Source: RUG100 sp050953425 (GTDB taxonomy: Bacteria > Bacillota > Clostridia > Peptostreptococcales > Anaerovoracaceae). From it: a stretch of DNA of 64,000 bases. Shown piece after piece: positions 23,322 to 31,587 of this stretch. The first letter of the stretch is position 1, and each line of letters begins with the position of its first letter. Location of the stretch: positions 1 through 64,000 of the forward strand of contig JBMNMQ010000005.1 of the NCBI GenBank assembly GCA_050953425.1, in the 5' to 3' direction. The notes below the pieces were generated by a model. That model did no database searches. It saw nothing but the letters and a program-made list of their open reading frames with translations, and was not told the origin of the DNA. The position numbers and the translations under genes were made by a program.

Positions 23322-25781
23322 ATGGATGAAAATAAATTCACTCCCACTGCGGAAGAAGCTTTGCAGCTGGCTCAGGAGGCTGCAGGCGAACTGGGTCACG
23401 GTTACATGGGTACAGAACACCTGCTACTGGGCTTGATGCGTGAGGACGAGGGACTTGCCCATACGGTGTTGACAGAGGCCGGTCTGACGGATGATCTGCT
23501 CACGGAAATGATTCGCAAAACCGCCGGCTCCCGCCCTGCGGACAACAGCGGTTCTGCCCAGAACCTAAGCCCCAGAATGAAGCATGTACTGGAAATTGCC
23601 ATGGAGGATGCCATTCGTGGCGGCTATGCCTATATCGGCACAGAGCATCTGCTAGCTGGCATTCTTCGTGAAGGCAACAATATGGCCGTCCGTATTCTTC
23701 GATCCGCCGGCGTAGATGCCCGTCAACTGTATACAGCATTGATGGATAAACTCAGCGTCGCGTCCCGCACCCAAAGCAGGGGTAGTACCCCGGATGCCGG
23801 AGGCAGCGAGGAGAGCGGCAGGAATAAGAACTTGTCGGAGTTTACCCACGATTTGACAGCTGACGCCAGAACAGGAAAATTGGATCCTGTCATTGGTCGT
23901 GATAAAGAGATCAAGCGGGTGATCCAGATCCTGTCCCGCCGCAGTAAGAACAACCCCTGTCTTATCGGTGAGCCCGGTGTTGGCAAGACGGCCATTGCCG
24001 AGGGACTGGCTCAGAAAATTGCCGAGGGTAAAGTGCCGGAAAAGCTGCTGGACAAAAAGCTGCTCTCTTTGGATCTTACCGGCATGGTAGCTGGTGCTAA
24101 GTACCGCGGCGAATTTGAAGACCGTATCAAAAAGGTAATGCAGGAGGCTAAAAAGGACGGCAACATCATCCTTTTCATCGACGAGCTGCACACCATTGTC
24201 GGCACAGGCTCCGCTGAGGGAGCCGTAGACGCCGCCAATATTCTGAAGCCGGCTCTCAGCCGCGGCGAGATCCAGGTCGTCGGTGCAACAACTTTGAATG
24301 AATACCGCAAGTACATCGAAAAGGATGCCGCGCTGGAGCGTCGTTTCCAGCCGGTTACCGTAGGTGAGCCAAGCCAGGAGGCCACACTGGAGATTTTGAA
24401 GGGTCTGCGGGAAAAGTATGAGCAGTACCACGGTCTGCACATTACCGACGAAGCCCTGAAGGCTGCAGTGGAACTCTCTGCCCGATATATCAACGACCGG
24501 TTCCTGCCGGACAAAGCCATCGACCTGATGGACGAGGCTGCCAGCCGTGTGCAGATGGAGGAAGAAGAACCTTCCGAAGAACTCGCGAGCCTTGAAGAGA
24601 AGCTCAACGCTCTTGCCGCAGACAAGGAAGCCGCCATTGCGGCACAGGACTTTGAGAAGGCTGCCCAACTGCGGGATACGGAAAGGGACTATAAGAAACA
24701 GTTGGAGACCGAGCGCAATAAGCGCCGCGAGAGCAACAAGGAGCACCGGGATGTAAGCGAAGAGGATATTGCCGCTGTTGTGTCCGACTGGACCGGCGTC
24801 CCTGTGACACGTCTTACCGAGGACGAAAGTCAGCGTCTGCTGCATATGGAAGATACACTCCACAAACGGGTCGTGGGTCAGGACGAGGCCGTAAAGGCTG
24901 TGGCTCGTTCCATTCGCCGCGGTCGTGTCGGCTTGAAAGATCCCAAACGCCCCATCGGCAGTTTCCTGTTCCTGGGCCCTACCGGCGTTGGCAAAACGGA
25001 ACTGTGTAAATCTCTGGCAGAAGCCATGTTTGGTGACGAAAACGCCATGATCCGAATCGATATGTCCGAATATATGGAACGGCATACGGTGTCCCGTCTG
25101 GTCGGTTCGCCTCCCGGATATGTGGGTCACGATGAAGGCGGCCAGCTGACGGAGAAGGTGCGCCGCAAGCCCTATTCCGTTGTGCTTTTCGATGAAATCG
25201 AAAAAGCGCACGAGGATGTGTGGAACATCATGCTCCAGATTCTGGACGATGGCCGTATCACAGATTCTCAGGGCCGCACCGTTGACTTCAAGAACACCGT
25301 CATCGTCATGACCAGCAACATCGGCGCAAAGGCACTTACTGATGCTGGTTCCAAGTTGGGTTTTGCAACAGGCGACAAGAAGGCCGAGGCGGATGCCGAC
25401 AAGGCATACGAGCAGGCCAAAGAAACCGTTCTGGAAGAGCTGCGCCGCACCTTCCGCCCCGAGTTCCTGAACCGTATCGATGACATCATTGTGTTCCGTG
25501 CTCTGACCGAGCAGGATATCGAAGAGGTGGCTCGTCGGATGCTCAAGACCGTGGAGAACCGTATGGAGTCCATGGGTATCCATTTGGATGCAACCGAAGA
25601 AGCGGTGAAGGAGCTTGCCAGAGAAGGCTTCGACCCCAAATATGGTGCACGTCCGCTGCGCCGAGCCATTCAGAATAAGGTGGAGGACGCCGTGGCTGAG
25701 AGAATGCTGGATGGCACCCTCAATACCGGCGATACCGCCAAGTTGGTTGTAGAGGACGACAAACTGGTCGTAACCAAGTGA
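23322..25781 (+). CDS. clpC: ClpC-type AAA+ unfoldase
   Basis: An 819-residue Hsp100 protein. Double Clp-N repeat at residues about 1-145 (AEEALQLAQEAAGELGHGYM). First AAA+ domain with GEPGVGKTAIAEG and FIDELHTIVGTG. UVR-containing middle domain (AAQDFEKAAQLRDTERDY), the mark of ClpC. Second AAA+ domain with GPTGVGKTELCKSLAEAMFG and LFDEIEKAHEDV, then the carboxy D2 small domain. It feeds proteins to ClpP, which is not in this window. Length is typical. The upstream region lacks a recognisable CtsR box, unlike housekeeping clpC operons, which fits an extra island copy under PucR or a dedicated promoter. Confidence 0.95.
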   Translation: MDENKFTPTAEEALQLAQEAAGELGHGYMGTEHLLLGLMREDEGLAHTVLTEAGLTDDLLTEMIRKTAGSRPADNSGSAQNLSPRMKHVLEIAMEDAIRGGYAYIGTEHLLAGILREGNNMAVRILRSAGVDARQLYTALMDKLSVASRTQSRGSTPDAGGSEESGRNKNLSEFTHDLTADARTGKLDPVIGRDKEIKRVIQILSRRSKNNPCLIGEPGVGKTAIAEGLAQKIAEGKVPEKLLDKKLLSLDLTGMVAGAKYRGEFEDRIKKVMQEAKKDGNIILFIDELHTIVGTGSAEGAVDAANILKPALSRGEIQVVGATTLNEYRKYIEKDAALERRFQPVTVGEPSQEATLEILKGLREKYEQYHGLHITDEALKAAVELSARYINDRFLPDKAIDLMDEAASRVQMEEEEPSEELASLEEKLNALAADKEAAIAAQDFEKAAQLRDTERDYKKQLETERNKRRESNKEHRDVSEEDIAAVVSDWTGVPVTRLTEDESQRLLHMEDTLHKRVVGQDEAVKAVARSIRRGRVGLKDPKRPIGSFLFLGPTGVGKTELCKSLAEAMFGDENAMIRIDMSEYMERHTVSRLVGSPPGYVGHDEGGQLTEKVRRKPYSVVLFDEIEKAHEDVWNIMLQILDDGRITDSQGRTVDFKNTVIVMTSNIGAKALTDAGSKLGFATGDKKAEADADKAYEQAKETVLEELRRTFRPEFLNRIDDIIVFRALTEQDIEEVARRMLKTVENRMESMGIHLDATEEAVKELAREGFDPKYGARPLRRAIQNKVEDAVAERMLDGTLNTGDTAKLVVEDDKLVVTK

Positions 25782-25828
25782 CATCCCTCATAAAGGCTTT
25801 GAAGCTGCTATCAATGCGGTTGTTCGTG

Positions 25829-26074
25829 GAAAAGAAACCCGCAGCGGGAACGCCGACAGATACCGATAAGCCAAATGACGGCCAGACCGGCGATACCACT
25901 TCTCCGCAGACCGGCGACGACAGCAATATCGCTCTTTGGATGGCGTTGATGTTGGCTGCGGGCGCTGCCCTGACCGGCACAGCCGTTTACAGCCGCAAGA
26001 GAATGCTCATGTGCCATAAAGTAACACAAAAAGCAACAGACAGCCGCCACAATTCCGTAAAGATTGATGCTTGA
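25829..26074 (+). pseudogene. Sortase-signal tail of a lost surface protein
   Basis: Frame encoding a threonine/proline-rich linker (PAAGTPTDTDKPNDGQTGD), then SPQTGD, a hydrophobic helix (IALWMALMLAAGAALTGTAV) and a basic end (YSRKRM), which is a cell-wall sorting signal with S in place of the usual L of LPXTG. It lacks any ectodomain and an own ribosome site. It follows the clpC stop directly, so it is a carboxy-terminal remnant of a surface protein left by a deletion. Confidence 0.6.
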
Positions 26075-26099
26075 CAGTCTCCCGAAAGCTCGCTATAAT
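26071..26099 (+). promoter_or_regulatory. Consensus promoter of the nitroreductase leader
   Basis: TTGACA at 26071-26076, exactly 17 bases, TATAAT at 26094-26099: a perfect vegetative consensus. It drives a 125-base leader that contains a terminator before the nitroreductase gene. Confidence 0.85.
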
Positions 26100-26147
26100 A
26101 ATAGACGTAAAATTTGAGTGGACTTTTCCGGATTCGGTCATCTTTTT

Positions 26148-26185
26148 GCCACACAACTGTCTTATGATAGTTGTGTGGCTTTTTT
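26148..26185 (+). terminator. Leader terminator ahead of nitroreductase
   Basis: GCCACACAACT pairs with AGTTGTGTGGC around a 10-base loop, followed by six T. It lies between a consensus promoter and the gene it should drive, so it may be an attenuator; no clear alternative pairing or known riboswitch was seen. Confidence 0.75.
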
Positions 26186-26231
26186 GTTGCCTGCATCTCG
26201 GAAATGTTGACAGAATGGAGGATGATTTTTT

Positions 26232-26753
26232 ATGGAAAACAACTTCTTATCTCTGATCAAGACGCGCCGTAGTGTACGGGCTTATAAATCGGAACCTGTC
26301 CCTTCCAAGGCTTTGGACGCTGTACTGGAAGCCGGGACTTATGCACCTACCGGCGGAGGACGTCAATCCCCTACCATCATTGCAATCACAGACCCCAAAT
26401 ACCGGCAGGAAATCGCCAGGTTAAACGCAGAAGTGATGGGGAACAATACAGACCCTTATTATGGCGCGCCTGTCGTGATTTTGGTTCTGGCAGATGGCTC
26501 CGCAAACACCTTTGTAGAGGATGGAAGCTGCGTCCTTGAAAATATGATGCTCGCCGCCCATGCTCTTGGGCTGGGAACCGTATGGGTACATCGGGAACGT
26601 GAGATTTTCGACAGTGAAAGCGGTAAGGCTCTCCTGCGGGAGTGGAAGCTGCCGGAAACCTTGCGTGGCGTCGGAGCGATTGCATTGGGTTATCCAGCTA
26701 AGGAAGCCGGTCAGCCCGCAGCACGCAAACAAAACTATATTGTTCGGATTTAA
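26232..26753 (+). CDS. Nitroreductase-family flavoprotein
   Basis: A 173-residue FMN-dependent oxidoreductase. It starts with LIKTRRSVRAYKSEPVPS, the family FMN-phosphate-binding pattern, continues with AGTYAPTGGGRQSPTIIAI, and ends with LALG-type GVGAIALGYPAK. GTVWVHREREIF lies in the cap region. Reduces nitro compounds, quinones or similar acceptors with NAD(P)H. It has a GGAGG site 8 bases upstream. It is followed by exporter genes, so the segment may deal with toxic redox compounds. Confidence 0.88.
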   Translation: MENNFLSLIKTRRSVRAYKSEPVPSKALDAVLEAGTYAPTGGGRQSPTIIAITDPKYRQEIARLNAEVMGNNTDPYYGAPVVILVLADGSANTFVEDGSCVLENMMLAAHALGLGTVWVHREREIFDSESGKALLREWKLPETLRGVGAIALGYPAKEAGQPAARKQNYIVRI

Positions 26754-26761
26754 TAACCTGC

Positions 26762-26790
26762 TGTCCGGCGCAATTTTTTTGCGCCGGACA
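26762..26790. terminator. Perfect hairpin between nitroreductase and MATE gene
   Basis: TGTCCGGCGCAA and TTGCGCCGGACA are fully complementary around a T5 loop. It starts just after the nitroreductase stop. It lacks a T tract on the plus side, so it may be an RNA-stabilising or processing hairpin. Confidence 0.55.
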
Positions 26791-26812
26791 CTTTGTGGAG
26801 AGGAGGGAAAGT

Positions 26813-28153
26813 ATGCAGACCAATAATAAAATGGCGGTTGCGCCCGTTGGAAAGCTCATTTGGCAAATGTCGATACCGCCGCTGATCTCCATGTTTCTGC
26901 AATATTCCTATAACCTGATAGACAGCGCGTTTGTAGCGCGGCTGAGTGAGAATGCGCTGACGGCGGTTTCCCTGTCGATTCCCGATTACAACTCTGATGA
27001 ATGCGGCGTCTATCTGGATCGGTGTCGGCGTGAATGTACTGATTGCAGGGTATCTTGGGCAGAAAAAGCAGGATGAGGCAAATACCACCGTCACACATGG
27101 ATTGTTACTGGCCTTTGGAATTGGTGCTTTGCTCAATCTTCTGTCATTACTGATTATGAAACCCTACTTTCGGGCATTCACCAATAATGAAGAAATTTAT
27201 CAGTTGAGTCTTGCCTATATGAGCGTATGTTCGTTCATGCAAATTCCCAACATGGTGCATATCGCAATCCAGAAGATGATACAGGCCACCGGGAACATGG
27301 TTGCTCCCATGTGGTTCCAGATTGCAGGAGTGGTCGTTAATTTTGTATTCGACCCACTCCTGATTTTTGGTATTGGTGTTTTTCCGGCTATGGGAATCCG
27401 TGGCGCTGCGGTGGCTACTGTTGCGGGCTATTTGTTATCCATGATTTTGGCATTTGCCTTGCTGCTGGGCAAAAAGCAAAAAGTGCAGGATAAAGATCAA
27501 AGGCTTTCATTTGCAAAAGAGGATGATCCGCCGTATTTTCGCCCTTGGCCTGCCATCTTTTATTATGAACGCCCTCAGTTCGTTTATGGTGACGTTCGTC
27601 AATCTGTTTCTGGTGGCGTATTCCGATACGGCGATTGCATTCTTCGGTGCATATTTTAAGGTGCAGCAGTTGATCGTTATGACGGTAAATGGCTTGATCC
27701 AGGGCTGTTTGCCTAGTCATGCGGTTTAACTACGGCGCAGGGAACAGCGATAGGCTGCACTCCGCTTTCCGATACGGAACCGCTTTGGTCACCGGTATGA
27801 TGATACTGGGAACATTGGCCGTCATCCTCTTTCCGGCGCAGCTTTTGGGATTGTTTACGGCGTCGGAAGCCATGCGCTCCTTTGGAATATCCGCTATGCG
27901 GATTATGGCGGCAAGCTATCTGTTTTGCGGTCTTTCTACCATGATTTCCACCTATTTTCAGGCCACAGAAAAAGTAGGTTCCAGCATGGCGATTCAATTA
28001 TGCAGGCAGATGCTTTTCCTTGTTCCATCCTTATGGTGTCTGGACAAATTGTTCCATCTGAACGGAATCTGGCTTGCATTCCCTGTCGCGGAAACTGGCA
28101 CCTTGCTTGTTGCTCTCATAATGATGGCCTGGTATCACCGTAAAAAATCATAA
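26813..28153 (+). pseudogene. MATE-family exporter, three frame breaks
   Basis: Multidrug and toxin extrusion carrier. Amino terminus VGKLIWQMSIPPLISMFLQY and AFVARLSENALTAVSL are in one frame. Then about 26985 the frame changes to SIWIGVGVNVLIAGYLGQKK, about 27530 to LPSFIMNALSSFMVTFVNL, and about 27710 to RFNYGAGNSDRLHSAFRYG. Joined, the pieces give a nearly complete 12-helix MATE protein of about 445 residues with the usual internal repeat. Each break is one or two bases and the flanking protein is well conserved, so this may be intact in the cell and damaged in the assembly. Confidence 0.8.
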
Positions 28154-28175
28154 CGTATTCTGCGAAGGAGGAATT

Positions 28176-29532
28176 ATGAACGATACTTTCATGAAAGAAA
28201 AGCCGGTATTACCGCTGATTTTATCCATGTCCCTGCCTATGGTGTTATCCATGCTGGTCAATTCCCTCTACAACATTGTAGACAGCTTTTTTCGTCGCGC
28301 AGATCAGCGAGGAAGCTATGACGGCGTTATCACTGGTTTACCCGGTTCAAAATTTTATCAATGCTGTCGGAATTGGATTTGGCGTTGGAATCAACGCAGT
28401 GATCGCCTTCTATCTGGGCGCGGGCGATAACAGCAAAGCGGATCAAGCCGCTACACAGGGGCTTGTGTTTGCCGTGATTCATGGCGTTGTTATGACAGTC
28501 TGCTGTATCGCCATCATGCCGGTTTTCCTGCGGATGTTCACTTCATCCGAAGCGGTCATTGAACTTGGCGTCCGCTATTCTATCGTTGCGTTCGCCTTTA
28601 CGCTCATTGTTACCGTCAGCATGGCGTTTGAGAAACTGTTCCAGGCAGTAGGAAACATGAAGACAACCATGATCAGCCTGATGTGCGGGTGCATCACAAA
28701 CATCGTCTTAGACCCCGTTCTGATTTTTGGCTATGGCCCATTCCCGGAAATGGGAATTGAAGGCGCTGCGCTGGCAACCGGCATCGGACAGGCTCTGACA
28801 CTGGCGATTTACCTTGTAGTCTATCTTTTGCGGCCAATTCGCGTGCATATCCGCAGGCAGTACATTTTGCCCAGCAAAAAGATGGTCATCAAGCTGTATT
28901 CTATCGGCATTCCCGCAACCCTGAACCTTGCGCTTCCGTCTCTTTTGATTTCGGCACTCAATGGGATTTTAGCGGCATATTCCGAAGTGTATATTCTGGT
29001 TTTGGGAATCTATTACAAATTGCAGACATTCATCTATCTTCCGGCGAATGGCATTGTGCAGGGGATGCGCCCCCTGATCGGCTATAACTACGGTGCGGGG
29101 GAGCACAAACGAGTCAGCCAGATTTATCAGATCGTTTTGTGCATGAGCGGTATCATTATGGTGCTTGGAACCGCGATATGTCTGCTGATCCCCGGCCAGC
29201 TGATGGGGCTGTTTACCCACACAGAAGCGACGATCCAGGCCGGGGAAACAGCCCTGCGTATCATCGGCGCCGGTTTTATCGTCTCGGCGGTTTCTGTTAC
29301 TTCTTCCGGCGCATTGGAGGGGCTGGGGAAAGGCACGCCCTCCTTACTGATTTCTCTTTGCCGGTATGTAGTGGTAATCATCCCGGCTGCGTTTTTACTC
29401 AGCAGGTTTCTCGGAGCGGTTGGCGTCTGGAATGCGTTTTGGATCACGGAAGTGATTACTGCGATCATTTCTATTTGTGTTTACTACAAGGCAATAGCAC
29501 AAAGCCAGCTGAGCCAGTCAACAGTAAAATGA
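28176..29532 (+). pseudogene. Second MATE-family exporter, one frame break
   Basis: Starts MNDTFMKEKPVLPLILSM after AAGGAGGAATT. Near 28295 the frame shifts so that VDSFF continues as VAQISEEAMTALSLVYPVQ; the remaining ~410 residues are uninterrupted and end after the twelfth helix. Typical MATE features: AFYLGAGDNSKADQA, GYNYGAGEHKRV in the second half, and paired proline-containing helices. It is a tandem relative of the preceding MATE gene. One missing or extra base explains the break. Confidence 0.82.
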
Positions 29533-29587
29533 ACGTTGCTTTGCGCCGCCGTTGACAGCCCCGCCCGCCTTTGCAGATAGGCAATCA

Positions 29588-29617
29588 AGGGGCGACAGCA
29601 AGGAGTGCTGCCGCCCC
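29588..29617 (+). terminator. Hairpin between MATE and sigma-like gene
   Basis: GGGGCG-CAGCA pairs with TGCTG-CGCCCC around AGGAG, each arm with one bulge. It has a weak tail, so its role as terminator is uncertain. Confidence 0.5.
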
Positions 29618-29646
29618 GCACTATTATTCAGAGAGGGGGAATTTCC

Positions 29647-30069
29647 ATGACCGAGATTGAAGCCTATCAAGAGTATATCCGGATCAGGCACAACGCCTTT
29701 TGTAAAGCCGTCATTCGGCATGCCGCCATAGGGAAAATCATACGGCTACAGCAGAAATGGGAACGGGAAATTTCCCTTGACTATCTGGTAAATGAGAAGT
29801 TTATCCAATTTGCCGGGTCGGAGCCGGACGAGGAATACGCCTTTACCGTCTGCGGCCAGACCGTCCTATTGAGCAACGCCGCCCTTGTCGACGCGATCTC
29901 TGCTTTGCCGGAGCAGACACGGGAAGTGATTTTGCGCTACTACTTCCTGCGCCAGCCGCAGCGAGTGATCGGCGCACATATCGGCCGGACGCGCAGCACA
30001 GCGGGGCGGCATATCCAGCTTGCCTTGCGGCGGCTGCGCGAGGAAATGGAGGCGTGCCGGTATGAGTAA
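29647..30069 (+). CDS. Sigma-70 region 4-type regulator of a conjugative element
   Basis: A 140-residue protein: helical amino half (IEAYQEYIRIRHNAFCKAVI) and a sigma region 4 helix-turn-helix (LPEQTREVILRYYFLRQPQR, then GRTRSTAGRHIQLALRRL). It is of the kind found in Tn916-type conjugative transposons, normally followed by a small helix-turn-helix gene whose first codons are still present here (30062). The element itself is gone, so this is an orphan left at a junction. The start follows GAGAGGGGG. Confidence 0.75.
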   Translation: MTEIEAYQEYIRIRHNAFCKAVIRHAAIGKIIRLQQKWEREISLDYLVNEKFIQFAGSEPDEEYAFTVCGQTVLLSNAALVDAISALPEQTREVILRYYFLRQPQRVIGAHIGRTRSTAGRHIQLALRRLREEMEACRYE

Positions 30070-30090
30070 GTTGCTCCCTTATGAAACACC
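30062..30090 (+). pseudogene. First codons of a conjugative-element HTH gene
   Basis: An ATG overlapping the sigma-like gene opens MSKLLPYET, the typical start of the small helix-turn-helix protein that follows such sigma genes. After nine residues it runs into foreign sequence, fixing the junction at about 30085-30090. Confidence 0.5.
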
Positions 30091-30700
30091 AACACCGCAC
30101 TCGTGGATATCCGCGTGTAGTTAATGTTTTCAAAATTATTATTAATGAAATGCTGAATCATATAGATGCTGTTATCCGGGTAGTTTCCAAATAGGACATA
30201 CGCTTCGCGAAACGCTTTAAAGGAATTGACAAAAGAAATAATCAGGATGACAAAGAGATACGGAACAGACACCGGCAGCGTGATATACCACATCTTCGCC
30301 AGTGAACCAGCCCCCTGCAGAGAGGCTTCCTCATAATACTCTTTAGGGACAGACTCCAGCATCGCGACAAAAAGAATCACATTATATCCGCAGTTTTTCC
30401 AGACATACAGTATGATGAGAACCCAAAACGCATACTGTGAATGCATAAAATCTATGGCATCCATGTGGAAAAACTGCAAAGCTATATTGACAATCCCCGT
30501 TTCGTGGAAAAGAAATTCAAAGAACAGCACTACGGATGCTACTGGAAGAACCAGAGGAAAAATATAAGTAGATCTGAGAAAATCTCTGGTCTTTCGCTGC
30601 ATGCGCATTAAGAGAAAAGCCAAAGTCAGCGCAACCAGATTCAAAAGCGGAATGGCAACGATAACAAAACGGGCCGTATTTCCCGGCACCTGTTCTTTTT
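30083..30700 (-). pseudogene. Sugar ABC permease (MalF/UgpA type) truncated at both ends
   Basis: About 200 residues of a binding-protein-dependent permease: RKTRDFLRSTYIFPLVLPVA, helices, then the coupling motif YYEEASLQGAGSLAKMWYIT (EAA loop with A and G in place), FVILIISFVNSFKAFREAYV and a tail ending near ISTSAVLVF. The first ~80 residues and the last few are missing; it is bounded by the conjugative-element stub on one side and the LysR remnant on the other. Not functional. Confidence 0.8.
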
Positions 30701-30710
30701 TGTCTCTGAA

Positions 30711-31314
30711 TCACTTCCCATTCGAGGATGCATCCGAATCCCCGCCGATCCCGCGGAAGAAGCTGCGCAGGTCGGTGCCGGCGGCCGGTCGGGAAAGGCA
30801 GTAGTAGGTCACGTTTGCCTCTTCGTCCAGAATCGGGATGTTGATGCGGTTCTTTGGGCTTTCCTCCCGCCGAAGTGCGACGTCCGTTGTAAAAGCTGGG
30901 CAAAGCCGAAAACTGCACAAGCTCGTTAAAGGCCACGTCCTCCTGCTCCAGAAAACGGGTATCCGGCATTTTCCGGACGGCCATCTCCCGCCAGAACCCC
31001 AAACGGTTCCGAAGCAGCATGGTCTCGCCGTTGAGCGCCTTCATGTAAAGCGCTTTGCTGCCGGACAGGGGGTGCGCCGGCGGCAGCGAAAAGAAGAGAT
31101 GCTCCTCCCCGTATTTCGCGCAGGTTATGCCCGCCTCCTCGACCGGATGCGGCAGGATAATCAGCTGGTAAACGCCGTCCCACAGCGAAACCTGCAGCGC
31201 CGTCTCCAGCCGCTGCATCGAGCGGCTGAGGGCGGGCTGGACACCGGCAAGGGCCACCACGACCCGGAAGCCCCCGGCATTGCGGAAATGCTGCTGCGAA
31301 ACTTCAAAGTGCAC
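30711..31314 (-). pseudogene. LysR-type regulator with internal deletion and frame breaks
   Basis: The carboxy half of the helix-turn-helix is recognisable (GVQPALSRSMQRLETALQ), but it jumps directly into the effector-binding domain (IILPHPVEEAGITCAKYGEE, LFFSLPPAHPLSGSKALYM). A further frame change near 30880 separates LVQFSALPSF from VALRREESPKNRINIPI. About 80 residues of linker and sensing domain are missing. It is therefore dead. It faces away from the binding-protein unit at 31588. Confidence 0.75.
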
Positions 31315-31385
31315 GACTGAGATTTGTAAGGCGCCGGTACAGGCCTTGCGGCGCTTTGCTCCGGAATCTTCTGTATATAACGAAA

Positions 31386-31424
31386 AGAGCTTGCTGCCTG
31401 CGAATGCGGGCAGCGGGCTCTTTC
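31386..31424. terminator. Hairpin terminator
   Basis: AGAGC-GCTGCCTGC pairs with GCGGGCAGC-GCTCT around GAAT, followed by TTC. It separates the LysR remnant from the next unit. The remaining bases to 31587 hold TACAAT-like minus-10 sequence near 31539 but no clear gene. Confidence 0.55.
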
Positions 31425-31587
31425 TCGTTTCAACGGAAAATCGCAGGGACGGGCCGTTTCCCCGTTCTTGTTGCGCATTTTACTTATATCTTACCTGTTC
31501 TTTTCTTTCGCGCGATAGATGGCCTGTTCCGTCTCCGGTACAATAGTCTTGAAACTGGGAAACTGCACCCATCCGAAGGAGGTCCCT

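Noticed and set aside
23652..25784. Minus-strand open frame of 710 codons opposite clpC
   Set aside because: clpC has all AAA+ motifs on the plus strand; the opposite frame has no recognisable domain or start.
30800..31320. Plus-strand open frame opposite the LysR remnant
   Set aside because: The minus strand shows a recognisable LysR helix-turn-helix and effector domain; the plus frame has no support.
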